The notes beneath the pieces were generated by a model. That model was not told the origin of the DNA. It was given only the letters and a program-made list of their open reading frames with translations, and did not search any database. The position numbers and the translations under genes were made by a program. A stretch of DNA of 64,000 nucleotides, from NCBI RefSeq assembly GCF_900142735.1, contig NZ_FRBY01000005.1, positions 248,001 through 312,000 of the forward strand. The letters are read 5' to 3'. How positions within the stretch are numbered: the stretch's first letter is position 1; the number at the start of each line of letters is the position of its first letter. Source of the stretch: Flavobacterium saccharophilum. Its GTDB lineage: Bacteria; Bacteroidota; Bacteroidia; Flavobacteriales; Flavobacteriaceae. Positions 49,883 through 58,441 of the stretch are shown here, piece after piece.

Positions 49883-50044
49883 ATGACAAAAGTAATTACC
49901 TTCTTAACGGCTGCTGTATTTTCAATTGGAGTAACGGCTCAAGAAACAAAACCAGTTCAAAAAGAAAAAGCTAAAAAAGAATCCTGCTGTAAAAAAACGT
50001 CGACAGATAAAAAAGACAAAAAATCTTGCTGCGTTAAAAAATAA
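49883..50044 (+). CDS. Small secreted CC-motif peptide
   Basis: 53 residues: signal peptide MTKVITFLTAAVFSIGVTAQ, then a Lys-rich peptide with two CC pairs (KESCCKKTS and KKSCCVKK). Of the roughly 33 mature residues about half are Lys. CC pairs in a short periplasmic peptide suit binding of copper or another soft metal. Its own promoter and terminator make it a separate unit at the end of the copper-linked region. Confidence 0.65.
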   Translation: MTKVITFLTAAVFSIGVTAQETKPVQKEKAKKESCCKKTSTDKKDKKSCCVKK

Positions 50045-50061
50045 AAGAAATCTATTTCAAC

Positions 50062-50093
50062 AAAAAAGACCTCAATTGCTTGAGGTCTTTTTT
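50062..50093. terminator. Bidirectional terminator
   Basis: Stem AAAAAAGACCTCAA / TTGAGGTCTTTTTT (50062-50075 with 50080-50093), loop TTGC. Confidence 0.9.
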
Positions 50094-50112
50094 TATATTC
50101 TATTAAAGCTAA

Positions 50113-50565
50113 TTACTTTAATCTGACACTCCATTCAAAATCCATTTCAGAAACCTGAACTCCTTCTTCATTTGTTCCAATCGATTTCATCCAGAAAGTT
50201 TGTCCTTCTCCAGTTTCTATTGTTCGTTTAATTGCATCGGCGATTAAATGACCATCATTGCATACAAAAGTTATTCTTCCAGTAGCCTTCTTAGTAAAGT
50301 TTCCTTTATTGTTTGCTACCAACATGGAGATCTTTCTCCCACTTTCCTGGATTTGAGAAATGACTAAAGCTCCGGTTGTTAATTCGGCTGCCATAGCCTG
50401 AACAGCAAAATACATAGAGTTAAACGGATTCTGATTTATCCATCTGTGTTTAACACTTACTACGCATCTGTCTTTATCAATTGCTTTGACACGCACACCA
50501 CAAAAGTACGCTGATGGTAATTTGAATAATACAAATTTATTGAGTTTGGAAACTGAAACTGCCAT
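50113..50565 (-). CDS. DUF4442 hotdog-fold protein
   Basis: 150 residues from ATG 50565; a longer in-frame start at 50613 adds a segment not typical of the family. DUF4442 is a hotdog (thioesterase-like) fold: NKFVLFKLPSAYFCGVRVKAIDKDRCVVSVKHRWINQNPFNSMYFAVQAMAAELTTGAL contains the strand-helix core with the family HRW and NSMYFAVQ motifs. Hydrolysis of acyl thioesters is plausible but not shown. Cytoplasmic, single gene. Confidence 0.8.
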   Translation of the reverse strand: MAVSVSKLNKFVLFKLPSAYFCGVRVKAIDKDRCVVSVKHRWINQNPFNSMYFAVQAMAAELTTGALVISQIQESGRKISMLVANNKGNFTKKATGRITFVCNDGHLIADAIKRTIETGEGQTFWMKSIGTNEEGVQVSEMDFEWSVRLK

Positions 50566-50760
50566 GAGATTTATTTTTTTATGTAAAAATACAAAAAAAC
50601 TATGCACGCACAATAAATTGACATTACTTTCCTAAAACACCAATAAAACCAGTACTTACGAATGATTTTCAGCCTGTTATAATCCCTTTTAAAATTTCAA
50701 CTTTGTTAAAATTTTGTTAATATTTGGTACTATGCAAAACAAGATACTGTCTTTTAGCCA

Positions 50761-50768
50761 TATATTTG
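50761..50768 (+). promoter_or_regulatory. -7 element of the DUF4870 gene
   Basis: TATATTTG, 28 bases before the ATG at 50797. Confidence 0.55.
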
Positions 50769-50796
50769 TATAAGAAATTACTATATACTTTTAATC

Positions 50797-51276
50797 ATGG
50801 AAACATCAACACCACTAATCATGGAAAAGACATCAGAAAAGAACACTGCAACGTTCACACATTTAAGTACTTTAACACAGTATTTCATTCCGTTTGGAAA
50901 TTATATTTTTCCAATTTTGATCTGGACGAGTTACAAAGACAAATCAGAATTTGTAAATCACCACGGAAAACAGACCTTAAATTTTCAATTGAGTTTATTG
51001 CTTTACACTTTGGTTCTGGCTCTAATAGCCATTCCGGTTTTTGTAACTGTTTTTCTAAAAAACATCCCAATGGAAGCTTTTTTTAACGACGATAATTTTG
51101 TGATCAGAAATTTTGATTTTCAAGGTAATATTGGGTTACTTACTATAGGTGGAACAGCGGTTGTACTTTTTGGTTTACTAAAAGTTGTTGAATTCTTTTT
51201 AGTGATTTATGCTTCAATAAAAACTTCAAACGGAGAATATTACAAATATCCGTTAACGATTCCTTTTATAAAGTAA
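50797..51276 (+). CDS. DUF4870 domain-containing membrane protein
   Basis: 159 residues with three membrane segments. Family text: AHLSTLTQY-like as FTHLSTLTQYFIPFGNYIFPILIWTSYKDKSEFVNHHGKQTLNFQLSLLLYTLVLALIAIPVF, then GGTAVVLFGLLKVVEFFLVIYASIKTSNGEYYKYPLTIPFI. DUF4870 proteins are small inner-membrane proteins of unknown role. A second ATG at 50821 would shorten it by eight residues; 50797 is nearer the promoter. It lies ahead of the PadR-PspC operon and may be part of the same envelope set. Confidence 0.85.
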   Translation: METSTPLIMEKTSEKNTATFTHLSTLTQYFIPFGNYIFPILIWTSYKDKSEFVNHHGKQTLNFQLSLLLYTLVLALIAIPVFVTVFLKNIPMEAFFNDDNFVIRNFDFQGNIGLLTIGGTAVVLFGLLKVVEFFLVIYASIKTSNGEYYKYPLTIPFIK

Positions 51277-51407
51277 TCCTCAAAAGGTTAAAAGTTATAA
51301 GTTATACGAAATAATTCTAACAGAATAAATTCGAAATCAATCATCATCAATCAATCATCATCAATCAAAAAACGAATTGTTCAATCTAAAAAAAACAAAA
51401 TGAAATT

Positions 51408-51740
51408 ATGAACATTGAAAACACAAAAGCACAGATGCGCAAAGGTGTTCTTGAGTTTTGCATCTTATCAGTATTAAAAGAAAAAGACGCATACACATCA
51501 GAAATATTAGACACTTTAAAAAACGCAAAATTACTAGTTGTTGAGGGAACAGTTTATCCACTTTTAACTAGGCTGAAAAACGACGGTTTGCTAAATTATC
51601 GTTGGGAAGAATCGACCTCAGGGCCGCCACGAAAATATTATGGATTAACCGAAATAGGACAAACTTTTTTAAACGAACTTAGCGGCACCTGGACAGAATT
51701 ATCTGACGCCGTAAAACTAATCACCAATCAAAATCAATAG
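51408..51740 (+). CDS. PadR family transcriptional regulator
   Basis: 110 residues: a PadR winged HTH (MRKGVLEFCILSVLKEKDAYTSEILDTLKNAKLLVVEGTVYPLLTRLKNDGLLNYRWEESTSGPPRKYYGLTEIGQTFL) without a long C-terminal helical extension. The EGTVYPLLTRLKNDGLL wing is the family signature. PadR proteins repress neighbouring genes in response to ligand or membrane stress. Its stop lies 2 bases before the PspC gene start, so it autoregulates that operon. Confidence 0.92.
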   Translation: MNIENTKAQMRKGVLEFCILSVLKEKDAYTSEILDTLKNAKLLVVEGTVYPLLTRLKNDGLLNYRWEESTSGPPRKYYGLTEIGQTFLNELSGTWTELSDAVKLITNQNQ

Positions 51741-51742
51741 TC

Positions 51743-53479
51743 ATGAACAAAACAGTAAATATTAACTTAGGAGGTATGTTTTTTCACATCGATGAAGATG
51801 CTTACTTAAAATTAACCCGCTATTTTGACGCAATAAAACGATCACTTAACAGCTCATCTGGACAAGACGAAATTATTAAAGATATCGAAATGCGTGTTTC
51901 TGAATTATTAACAGAAAAACAAAAAAGCGAGAAACATGTTGTTGGACTGAAAGATGTTGACGAAGTGATTGCCGTTATGGGACAACCTGAAGATTACATC
52001 ATTGAAGATGAAGAAAAATCAAATCAGTCTTTTAACAATTACGGAACAAGAAAACATAAAAAATTATACCGTGACAAAGAGAAAGGTATGATTGGTGGTG
52101 TTGCAACGGGTTTAGGACATTATTTTGGAATTGACGCTGTTTGGATCAAAATCATATTCTTAGTATTTGTTTTTGCAGGTTTTGGAACTGGAATTTTAGC
52201 TTATTTCGTTCTTTGGATTGTAACTCCGGAAGCGATTACAACTTCTGAGAAATTAGAAATGACTGGTGAGCCGGTAACCATTTCAAACATTGAAAAAAAA
52301 GTTCGTGAAGAAATAGAATCATTATCTGATAAATTTAAAAGTGCAGATTATGACAAAATGGGAAACCAGGTAAAGTCGGGAGCTGAGAGAATAAGTAGTT
52401 CATTTGGAGACTTTGTCATTACGGTTTTTAAAATCTTCGCAAAATTTTTAGGCGTAGTTTTAATCATGTCAGGAATATCAGTTTTGATCATGTTATTGAT
52501 TGGAGTATTTACCTTAGGAACGAATATCTTTATTGATTTTCCGTGGCAAAATTTTATTGAAGCAGGAAACTTTACAGAATACCCAATTTGGTCATTTGGT
52601 TTATTAATGTTCTTTGCAGTTGGAATTCCATTCTTCTTTTTGACACTTTTGGGTTTCAAATTGTTGTCGCCAAACTTAAAGTCTATTGGTAATATTACAA
52701 AATACACTTTATTGGCAATCTGGATTATCGCTGTTGCAATTGCTATCAGCATTGGAATCAAACAAGCAACTGAAATTTCTTATGACGGAAAAACGGTAGA
52801 GAAAAAAGCGATCAATATTACTACGAAAGATACACTTTTCGTAAAATTCAGATATAATGATTATTTCGCTAAAGACCTTAATAACTATCACAGAGAGTTT
52901 GAGTTTGTACAGGATTCTGTAAACAATCAATTGATTTATTCTAATGATGTTCGCTTACATGTTTTACACACTGATGAAGCAAGTCCTTACTTACAGATAG
53001 AAAAAAGTGCAAGAGGAAATTCTTTTTCAAATGCTAAAAAAAGAGCTGAAAAAATTGATTATAAAATTCAGATCAACGGAAATCATTTAGTATTGGATAA
53101 TTATTTTCTTACAGATGTAAAAAATAAATTTAGAGGTCAGGAAGTTGATGTATATTTGTACTTACCAGAAGGCCAATTATTTAAACCAGATGCTTCTATC
53201 CAAGATTATGATGACTCTGAAGATGATTTTTTCAACTTACACTTTAGCGGAAACTACAATTATAAAGTAGAAGGTTCTAAAATTAAATGTTTGAATTGCC
53301 CCGCAGATGAAGATGATCACGAAGATGTAGATTATAATAGTGACGAGGATAACACTATTGACAATGATACTGTAAAAGAAGTTTCAATTAAAATTAACGG
53401 AAAAGAAGTTTTAAACGGAAAAAAAACTAACGGAAAGCTAACCACTGATAAAAACGGAGTTATAATCAAAATAAACTAA
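51743..53479 (+). CDS. PspC domain-containing protein with large C-terminal domain
   Basis: 578 residues. Residues 1-95 form a cytoplasmic lead domain (INLGGMFFHIDEDAYLKLTRYFDAIKRSL). Residues about 103-165 are the PspC domain (KLYRDKEKGMIGGVATGLGHYFGIDAVWIKIIFLVFVFAGFGTGILAYFVLWIVTPEA). Further membrane segments lie at about 230-250, 280-300 and 320-340, then a long extracytoplasmic beta-rich part with an acidic stretch (DYDDSEDDFFNL, PADEDDHEDVDYNSDED). The middle is the PadR operon anchor protein; in Bacteroidota it is regularly followed by GIN-domain genes. Likely senses envelope stress. Confidence 0.88.
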   Translation: MNKTVNINLGGMFFHIDEDAYLKLTRYFDAIKRSLNSSSGQDEIIKDIEMRVSELLTEKQKSEKHVVGLKDVDEVIAVMGQPEDYIIEDEEKSNQSFNNYGTRKHKKLYRDKEKGMIGGVATGLGHYFGIDAVWIKIIFLVFVFAGFGTGILAYFVLWIVTPEAITTSEKLEMTGEPVTISNIEKKVREEIESLSDKFKSADYDKMGNQVKSGAERISSSFGDFVITVFKIFAKFLGVVLIMSGISVLIMLLIGVFTLGTNIFIDFPWQNFIEAGNFTEYPIWSFGLLMFFAVGIPFFFLTLLGFKLLSPNLKSIGNITKYTLLAIWIIAVAIAISIGIKQATEISYDGKTVEKKAINITTKDTLFVKFRYNDYFAKDLNNYHREFEFVQDSVNNQLIYSNDVRLHVLHTDEASPYLQIEKSARGNSFSNAKKRAEKIDYKIQINGNHLVLDNYFLTDVKNKFRGQEVDVYLYLPEGQLFKPDASIQDYDDSEDDFFNLHFSGNYNYKVEGSKIKCLNCPADEDDHEDVDYNSDEDNTIDNDTVKEVSIKINGKEVLNGKKTNGKLTTDKNGVIIKIN

Positions 53480-53483
53480 AGCC

Positions 53484-54221
53484 ATGATAAAAATAATCAT
53501 TCATATTACGAAATTCATTATTGCCACTGTTACCGCATTATTGTTCGCTTCATGTAATTTTACTAACATGAAATCGATTGAAGGAAGTGGAAATGTTACG
53601 ACTGAAAAACGAATTGTGCAGGGAGATTTTAAAAATGTGTCAGTGAGCAATGCTATTGATGTGGTAATCGAACAATCAGATAAAACTGAAATTATTGTTG
53701 AAGCTGATGACAATTTGCAGAAAGAAATTAAAACAACTGTTGAAAACGGAACCCTTGTAATTAGCTGTGAATTTACTTCTTTCCATAATGTTACTAAGAA
53801 AAAGGTAATTGTAAAAATGCCTGTTATAGATGCATTAGAAGCATCAAGCGCTTCTACTATAACAAGTACAAATGTCATTCATTCTACTAATATAAAATTA
53901 GATGCTTCAAGTGCTGCTACAATGAATGTTAACATAGAATCTGATGAAATCTCTTTGGATACAGACAGTGCGGGTTCTATTACAATTGAAGGAAAAGCAT
54001 TAAAAGTAAAATCTTCAGCATCGAGCGCAGCAAATATAGAAGCTGAAAAATTATTAGCCAATGAGATTGAAGCTGATGCAGATAGCGGAGCAAGCATAAA
54101 CATTAGCCCTATAGTGAGTTTGAAAGCGAATGCCAATAGTGGAGGAAGCATCAATTACAAAGGATCTCCTAAATCAATCGAAAAAACTTCTAATTCAGGA
54201 GGAAGTATCAACCAGGGATAA
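53484..54221 (+). CDS. GIN-domain (DUF2807) lipoprotein, head GIN type
   Basis: 245 residues. Lipoprotein signal with lipobox LLFASC (Cys23). Mature part is a head GIN domain: GSGNVTTEKRIVQGDFKNVSVSNAIDVVIEQSDKTEIIVEADDNLQKEIKT, then regular short repeats DASSAATMN, DTDSAGSITIEG, SASSAANIEAE, DADSGASINI, ANSGGSINY, which fold as a parallel beta-solenoid. Ser, Ala, Gly and Asp repeat at turns. It starts 4 bases after the PspC gene. Function unknown; attached to the outer membrane. Confidence 0.85.
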   Translation: MIKIIIHITKFIIATVTALLFASCNFTNMKSIEGSGNVTTEKRIVQGDFKNVSVSNAIDVVIEQSDKTEIIVEADDNLQKEIKTTVENGTLVISCEFTSFHNVTKKKVIVKMPVIDALEASSASTITSTNVIHSTNIKLDASSAATMNVNIESDEISLDTDSAGSITIEGKALKVKSSASSAANIEAEKLLANEIEADADSGASINISPIVSLKANANSGGSINYKGSPKSIEKTSNSGGSINQG

Positions 54222-54307
54222 ACCTTACTTTACTGTTAAATATAAAAGAAATCATTCATCAAAAGTGGATGATTTTTTTATATTTGTCAAAATCAAATCT
54301 AGAATTA

Positions 54308-55141
54308 ATGAAAAAAAGTACAGCCCTACTCCTATTATTATTAGTCACTACATTAACTTTTGCCCAAAAAAGAGAGAAAATAAAAGGAACTAAAATCGTA
54401 ACTACTTCAATAAAAGAAACAGGAAATTTTGATGCTCTTGAGGTCGATGATAATATTGAAGTTTATCTGGAACGAGGAGAAAAAAATGAAATTAAAATTG
54501 AAGCCGATGATAACTTACATGATATTATCGGAATGGATTTAAGAGAGAAAACACTTCGTTTATATACTTCAAAAGAAAGTACCATTTTCAAAAAACTGAC
54601 CGTACGTGTAACTTACACTAATACTTTTAACAAAGTTATTACAAAAAATGAAGCGGTTGTTTATGCCATTCAGGAACTTCAGTTGGATGATATTACTTTT
54701 AATAGCTTCGATTTTTCAAAATTATTCCTGAACGTAAATGCTAAAAAATTCAGTTTAATTGCTGATGACAAATCAAAATCGGAAATAAACTTAAAAGCAG
54801 ATGACGCTAGTCTTCAATTGAGCAAAACTTCTGCCATAAAATCATTAGTAGCAGCAACCAAATTTCAATGCGATTTATATCAAAAAGCTACTGCTACCCT
54901 TGAAGGAATCGCTGAAAAAGCAACGATACGTTTAGATAACAATTCGACTTTCACCGGAATTAAATTCACCATGAAAGATGCTGATATTACTGCAGAAGGA
55001 TCTTCAAAAGGAAGTGTTTTAGCTGAAACAACCCTAAAATTAGCAGCAGGAGACCAAACAGAACTTTCGCTTTTTGGAAGCCCTGCAATTACACTTAGTC
55101 GTTTTTCTGAAGAAGCAAAATTGATTAAAAAGATAAAGTAA
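54308..55141 (+). CDS. GIN-domain (DUF2807) secreted protein
   Basis: 277 residues from ATG 54308 with signal peptide MKKSTALLLLLLVTTLTFAQ; an earlier in-frame start adds a non-signal extension. The DUF2807 pattern is clear: TSIKETGNFDALEVDDNIEVYLERGEKNEIKIEADDNLHDIIGMDLREKTLRLYTS, followed by solenoid strands (LNVNAKKFSLIADDKSKSEINLKADDASLQLSK). Secreted, soluble counterpart of the lipoprotein before it; third structural gene of the PadR set. Role unknown. Confidence 0.85.
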   Translation: MKKSTALLLLLLVTTLTFAQKREKIKGTKIVTTSIKETGNFDALEVDDNIEVYLERGEKNEIKIEADDNLHDIIGMDLREKTLRLYTSKESTIFKKLTVRVTYTNTFNKVITKNEAVVYAIQELQLDDITFNSFDFSKLFLNVNAKKFSLIADDKSKSEINLKADDASLQLSKTSAIKSLVAATKFQCDLYQKATATLEGIAEKATIRLDNNSTFTGIKFTMKDADITAEGSSKGSVLAETTLKLAAGDQTELSLFGSPAITLSRFSEEAKLIKKIK

Positions 55142-55145
55142 AAAA

Positions 55146-55320
55146 GTTTCAGGTTTCAGGTCTTTCTTGTTTCAAGTTGTGGAATTCTAAAAAATAAAAT
55201 CCCGTTCCCAAAATGTGAACGGGATTTTATTTTATGACTCTTTGGCTACCGTTCCAACAACTTGAAACTTGACCCGAGGCTTTAGCCGAACTGGCGAAGC
55301 AAATAAAGAAAACCTGAAAC
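55146..55320. repeat. Nested inverted repeats with embedded terminator
   Basis: Outer arms GTTTCAGGTTT (55146-55156) and AAACCTGAAAC (55310-55320); middle arms GTTTCAAGTTGT (55169-55180) and ACAACTTGAAAC (55257-55268); core terminator with a perfect 17-base stem (55191-55207 with 55217-55233). It separates convergent GIN and trxB genes. Confidence 0.85.
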
Positions 55321-55327
55321 TAAAAGT

Positions 55328-56275
55328 TTACTCTTTAGAAGCCAAATATCTCTCTGCATCAAGAGCGGCCATACAACCTGTTCCTGCAGCAGTAATTGCC
55401 TGACGGTAAACATGATCAGCAGCATCTCCGGCTACAAAGACACCATCAATATTTGTTTTAGATGTTCCCGGAGTATTGATGATATAACCCGTTTCATCAA
55501 GTGTGATATAATCTTTAAAGATATCTGTGTTTGGTTTGTGACCAATTGCTACGAAAAATCCTGTTGCAGGAATTTCGATAACTTCACCAGTAGTTTTATT
55601 TAAGGCTTTAATAGCATGAACAACATTACTATCTCCTAAAACTTCAACCGTATCGTGGTTCATTAAAATCTCGATATTCTCTGTTTTACGAACGCGTTCT
55701 TCCATAATTTTTGAAGCTCTGAATTTTTCACTTCTTACCAACATCGTAACTTTTTTACAAAGTTTAGATAAGTAATGTGCTTCTTCACAAGCAGAATCTC
55801 CTGCTCCAACAATTACAACTTCCTGATTGCGGTAGAAAAATCCGTCGCAAACAGCACAGGCAGAAACTCCTCCACCCATATTTAAATAATGTTGTTCTGA
55901 TGGTAATCCTAAATATTTAGCCGTAGCACCTGTTGAAATAATAACTGTTTCACAGTGTAATTCGATGCTATCATTAATCCAAACTTTATGAATATCTCCT
56001 GAAAAATCAACTTTAGTTGCCCAACCATCACGAATATCAGCACCAAAACGTTTCGCTTGTTCCTGCAACTGAATCATCATTTCCGGTCCTGTAACTCCAT
56101 CAACATAACCAGGAAAGTTTTCCACTTCATTTGTTGTAGTCAATTGACCACCTGGCTGCATTCCCTGATATAATATTGGATTCATATTTGCTCTGGCTGC
56201 ATAAATCGCTGCAGTATATCCTGCTGGACCAGAACCTATAATAAGGCATTTAATTTTTTCTATTGTATCTGACAT
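55328..56275 (-). CDS. trxB: Thioredoxin-disulfide reductase
   Basis: 315 residues. It uses NADPH and FAD to reduce thioredoxin in the cytoplasm. Motifs in order: FAD site IIGSGPAGYTAAIYAARA, redox centre SACAVCDGFFYRN (CAVC), NADPH site VIVGAGDSACEEAHYLSKLCKKV, and FVAGDAADHVYRQAITAAGTGCMAALDAERYL at the C-terminus. The ATG at 56275 is preceded by TACATTTG on the minus strand (plus CAAATGTA, 56299-56306). Monocistronic. Confidence 0.96.
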   Translation of the reverse strand: MSDTIEKIKCLIIGSGPAGYTAAIYAARANMNPILYQGMQPGGQLTTTNEVENFPGYVDGVTGPEMMIQLQEQAKRFGADIRDGWATKVDFSGDIHKVWINDSIELHCETVIISTGATAKYLGLPSEQHYLNMGGGVSACAVCDGFFYRNQEVVIVGAGDSACEEAHYLSKLCKKVTMLVRSEKFRASKIMEERVRKTENIEILMNHDTVEVLGDSNVVHAIKALNKTTGEVIEIPATGFFVAIGHKPNTDIFKDYITLDETGYIINTPGTSKTNIDGVFVAGDAADHVYRQAITAAGTGCMAALDAERYLASKE

Positions 56276-56298
56276 AATATGTGTAGTTTTTTGTGATG

Positions 56299-56306
56299 CA
56301 AATGTA
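56299..56306 (-). promoter_or_regulatory. -7 element of trxB
   Basis: CAAATGTA on plus, TACATTTG on minus; 23 bases before the start. Confidence 0.55.
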
Positions 56307-56409
56307 AACTTTATTATAAAAAATTACCACCAAATTAAATCCTAAATAACTATCTCAAAATAAGTTTTATTTATTTTGAGATTTTCCTTTTGTAAACAGA
56401 ATTTATTAC

Positions 56410-56417
56410 TATATTTG
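56410..56417 (+). promoter_or_regulatory. -7 element of tRNA-Pro
   Basis: TATATTTG with TTTTG ending 17 bases upstream (56392); 33 bases before the tRNA. Confidence 0.6.
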
Positions 56418-56450
56418 CATCCGCTTACGGGCAGTACAACAATACATCAT

Positions 56451-56525
56451 CGGGGTGTAGCGTAGCCCGGTTATCGCGCCTGCTTTGGGAGCAGGAGGCC
56501 GCAGGTTCGAATCCTGCCACCCCGA
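56451..56525 (+). tRNA. tRNA-Pro (anticodon TGG)
   Basis: 75 bases: acceptor CGGGGTG / CACCCCG, anticodon stem CTGCT/AGCAG with loop TTTGGGA, T arm GCAGG/CCTGC, discriminator A. CCA is not encoded. The first base C1 paired with G72 is the normal feature of bacterial tRNA-Pro. Confidence 0.95.
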
Positions 56526-56526
56526 C

Positions 56527-56558
56527 AAAAGTCTTTTCATTTATTTGAAAAGACTTTT
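56527..56558 (+). terminator. tRNA-Pro terminator
   Basis: Stem AAAAGTCTTTTCA / TGAAAAGACTTTT (56527-56539 with 56546-56558), followed by T-run. Confidence 0.9.
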
Positions 56559-56630
56559 TTTTTTGCTTTAAGTTAAAATAAAAAATTTAGCAAGCATAGC
56601 GGATCAACACGAAAACGGATCAAAAAAAAT

Positions 56631-56784
56631 TTACCGCAAAGCACGCCAAGTTTTTTTTCCTCTGTGTTTGCAGGATCCGTTATTAAGTTCGCAAAGCTGT
56701 GTTATTAACTTCATATAAACCTTTGTGAACTTCCTGTGTTTTCTTCGGCACTCGTAGATAAAAATCTTGTGCTCTCTGTGGTAA
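56631..56784. repeat. Large imperfect inverted-repeat element (TTACCGCAAAG type)
   Basis: The left end TTACCGCAAAG (56631-56641) is an imperfect inverse of the right end CTCTGTGGTAA (56774-56784). The interior has GCAAAG and CTTTGTG fragments. From memory this element type is frequent in Flavobacterium spacers. No ORF in it. Confidence 0.6.
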
Positions 56785-56855
56785 AAATAATTATTGAGTA
56801 TGTTTTTATACTGACCACAATATTTAGTGTTAATTCAGCATACCTCTAAAATTTC

Positions 56856-56873
56856 AATTCTTAGCTAAGAATT
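56856..56873. promoter_or_regulatory. Perfect 18-base palindrome upstream of the RlpA gene
   Basis: AATTCTTAGCTAAGAATT, a perfect dyad with no loop, 162 bases before the ATG at 57035. Candidate operator; the rest of the spacer 56874-57034 shows nothing I can name. Confidence 0.45.
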
Positions 56874-57034
56874 CAATCATTATATACTGACAATTAATTA
56901 TTACACTTAAAAATTATAGCATCAATTCAAATTATCTCCCCTATTAAATCGTTTCTTTAGCATAAATATAACATGATCTGTTTGGTTATATTTTTCAAAT
57001 AGGCTTTTTTTGCACCCAATAGAAAAATTTTTAA

Positions 57035-57439
57035 ATGAAAAAAATAGCGCTCTATCTAATTTTATTTATTTCCACGTTCTCTTTTGCACAAAAAAAATCA
57101 GCTTCTAAAGAACCTAAAGAAAAAACTGAAAAATATACCTTATACAAGACTCACGCACACGCTTCCTATTACAATAATAAATTTAACGGAAAAAGAACAG
57201 CGAGTGGTAGAAAATTCAACAATAACAAATTAACTGCCGCTCATAAAAAATTTCCTTTTGGAACAAAACTAAGAATCACAAACGAACGAAATGACAAATC
57301 TGTTATTGTAGAAGTTATTGACAGAGGCCCTTTTAGCAAAAAAAGAGAAATTGATCTTACTAAAAGAGCTTTTATGAAAATCGCCTCAAACAAAGGAAGC
57401 GGCTCAATGAAAGTAAAAATTGAAGTTTTAAAAAATTAA
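57035..57439 (+). CDS. RlpA-family septal ring lytic transglycosylase
   Basis: 134 residues with signal peptide MKKIALYLILFISTFSFAQ. The double-psi beta-barrel domain is complete: HAHASYYNNKFNGKRTASGRKFNNNKLTAAHKKFPFGTKLRITNERNDKSVIVEVIDRGPFSKKREIDLTKRAF, with the family ASYY...F.G..TASG and GPF motifs. There is no SPOR domain, unlike E. coli RlpA, so its targeting differs. Cleaves denuded peptidoglycan glycan strands in other bacteria. Confidence 0.88.
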   Translation: MKKIALYLILFISTFSFAQKKSASKEPKEKTEKYTLYKTHAHASYYNNKFNGKRTASGRKFNNNKLTAAHKKFPFGTKLRITNERNDKSVIVEVIDRGPFSKKREIDLTKRAFMKIASNKGSGSMKVKIEVLKN

Positions 57440-57668
57440 AAAACGCATTTAACCCGAAATTACAATTTTTCTAATCAGACTATCTTTGAACATAAAAAGA
57501 AAGATAAAACAGAATGAAATTTCGTTACTGTTTTTTATTCTTACAAAAATAAAAATCTTCGAAACACGCACAAAACAAAGGCTTCCCAAAGTTTAGCAAA
57601 TGTTAACAAAATAGATTTTCAAAAACCATAAATAATTGTATTTTTACGGTTCAAAATTCAGAAAATAA

Positions 57669-58436
57669 ATGGGCAAAATCATTGCGATTGCTAATCAAAA
57701 AGGAGGCGTTGGAAAGACTACTACATCAGTAAATCTTGCGGCCTCATTAGGTGTTTTAGAAAAGAAAGTATTATTGATTGATGCTGATCCTCAAGCAAAT
57801 GCCACTTCTGGCCTTGGGATTGACGTAGAATCAGTAGAAATTGGTACATACCAAATACTTGAACATAGCCACACCCCAAAAGAAACCATCGTGAAATGTT
57901 CAGCTCCAAATGTTGATGTGATCCCTGCTCATATTGACCTTGTAGCCATCGAAATCGAATTGGTTGACAAAGAAAATAGAGAATATATGCTTAAAAAAGC
58001 ATTAGAAAGTGTTAAAGACGAATATGATTTTATTATTATTGACTGTGCACCTTCTTTAGGTTTATTAACCCTGAATGCTTTAACAGCTGCCGATTCAGTA
58101 GTTATTCCAATTCAATGTGAATATTTTGCACTTGAAGGATTAGGAAAATTATTGAACACTATTAAAAGTATTCAAAAAATACACAACCCGGATCTTGATA
58201 TTGAAGGACTACTTCTTACAATGTATGACTCAAGATTACGTTTATCTAATCAGGTAGTTGAAGAAGTTCAAAAACACTTCAACGATATGGTTTTTGACAC
58301 CGTGATTCAGCGAAATGTAAAATTGAGTGAAGCTCCAAGTTTTGGCGAAAGCATCATTAATTATGACGCAACAAGCAAAGGAGCAGTTAATTATATCAAT
58401 TTAGCTCAGGAAATTATAAAGAAAAACAGTAAATAG
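57669..58436 (+). CDS. parA: Chromosome partitioning ATPase ParA (Soj)
   Basis: 255 residues. The deviant Walker A is KIIAIANQKGGVGKTTTSVNLAASLG, followed by LLIDADPQANATSGLG, the Walker B region DEYDFIIIDCAPSLGLLTLNAL, and IPIQCEYFALEGLGKLL. ParA forms DNA-bound gradients that move ParB-parS complexes during chromosome segregation. First gene of the parA-parB-DUF5683-dapB run; the gap to parB is 5 bases. Confidence 0.95.
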   Translation: MGKIIAIANQKGGVGKTTTSVNLAASLGVLEKKVLLIDADPQANATSGLGIDVESVEIGTYQILEHSHTPKETIVKCSAPNVDVIPAHIDLVAIEIELVDKENREYMLKKALESVKDEYDFIIIDCAPSLGLLTLNALTAADSVVIPIQCEYFALEGLGKLLNTIKSIQKIHNPDLDIEGLLLTMYDSRLRLSNQVVEEVQKHFNDMVFDTVIQRNVKLSEAPSFGESIINYDATSKGAVNYINLAQEIIKKNSK

Positions 58437-58441
58437 TTTTT

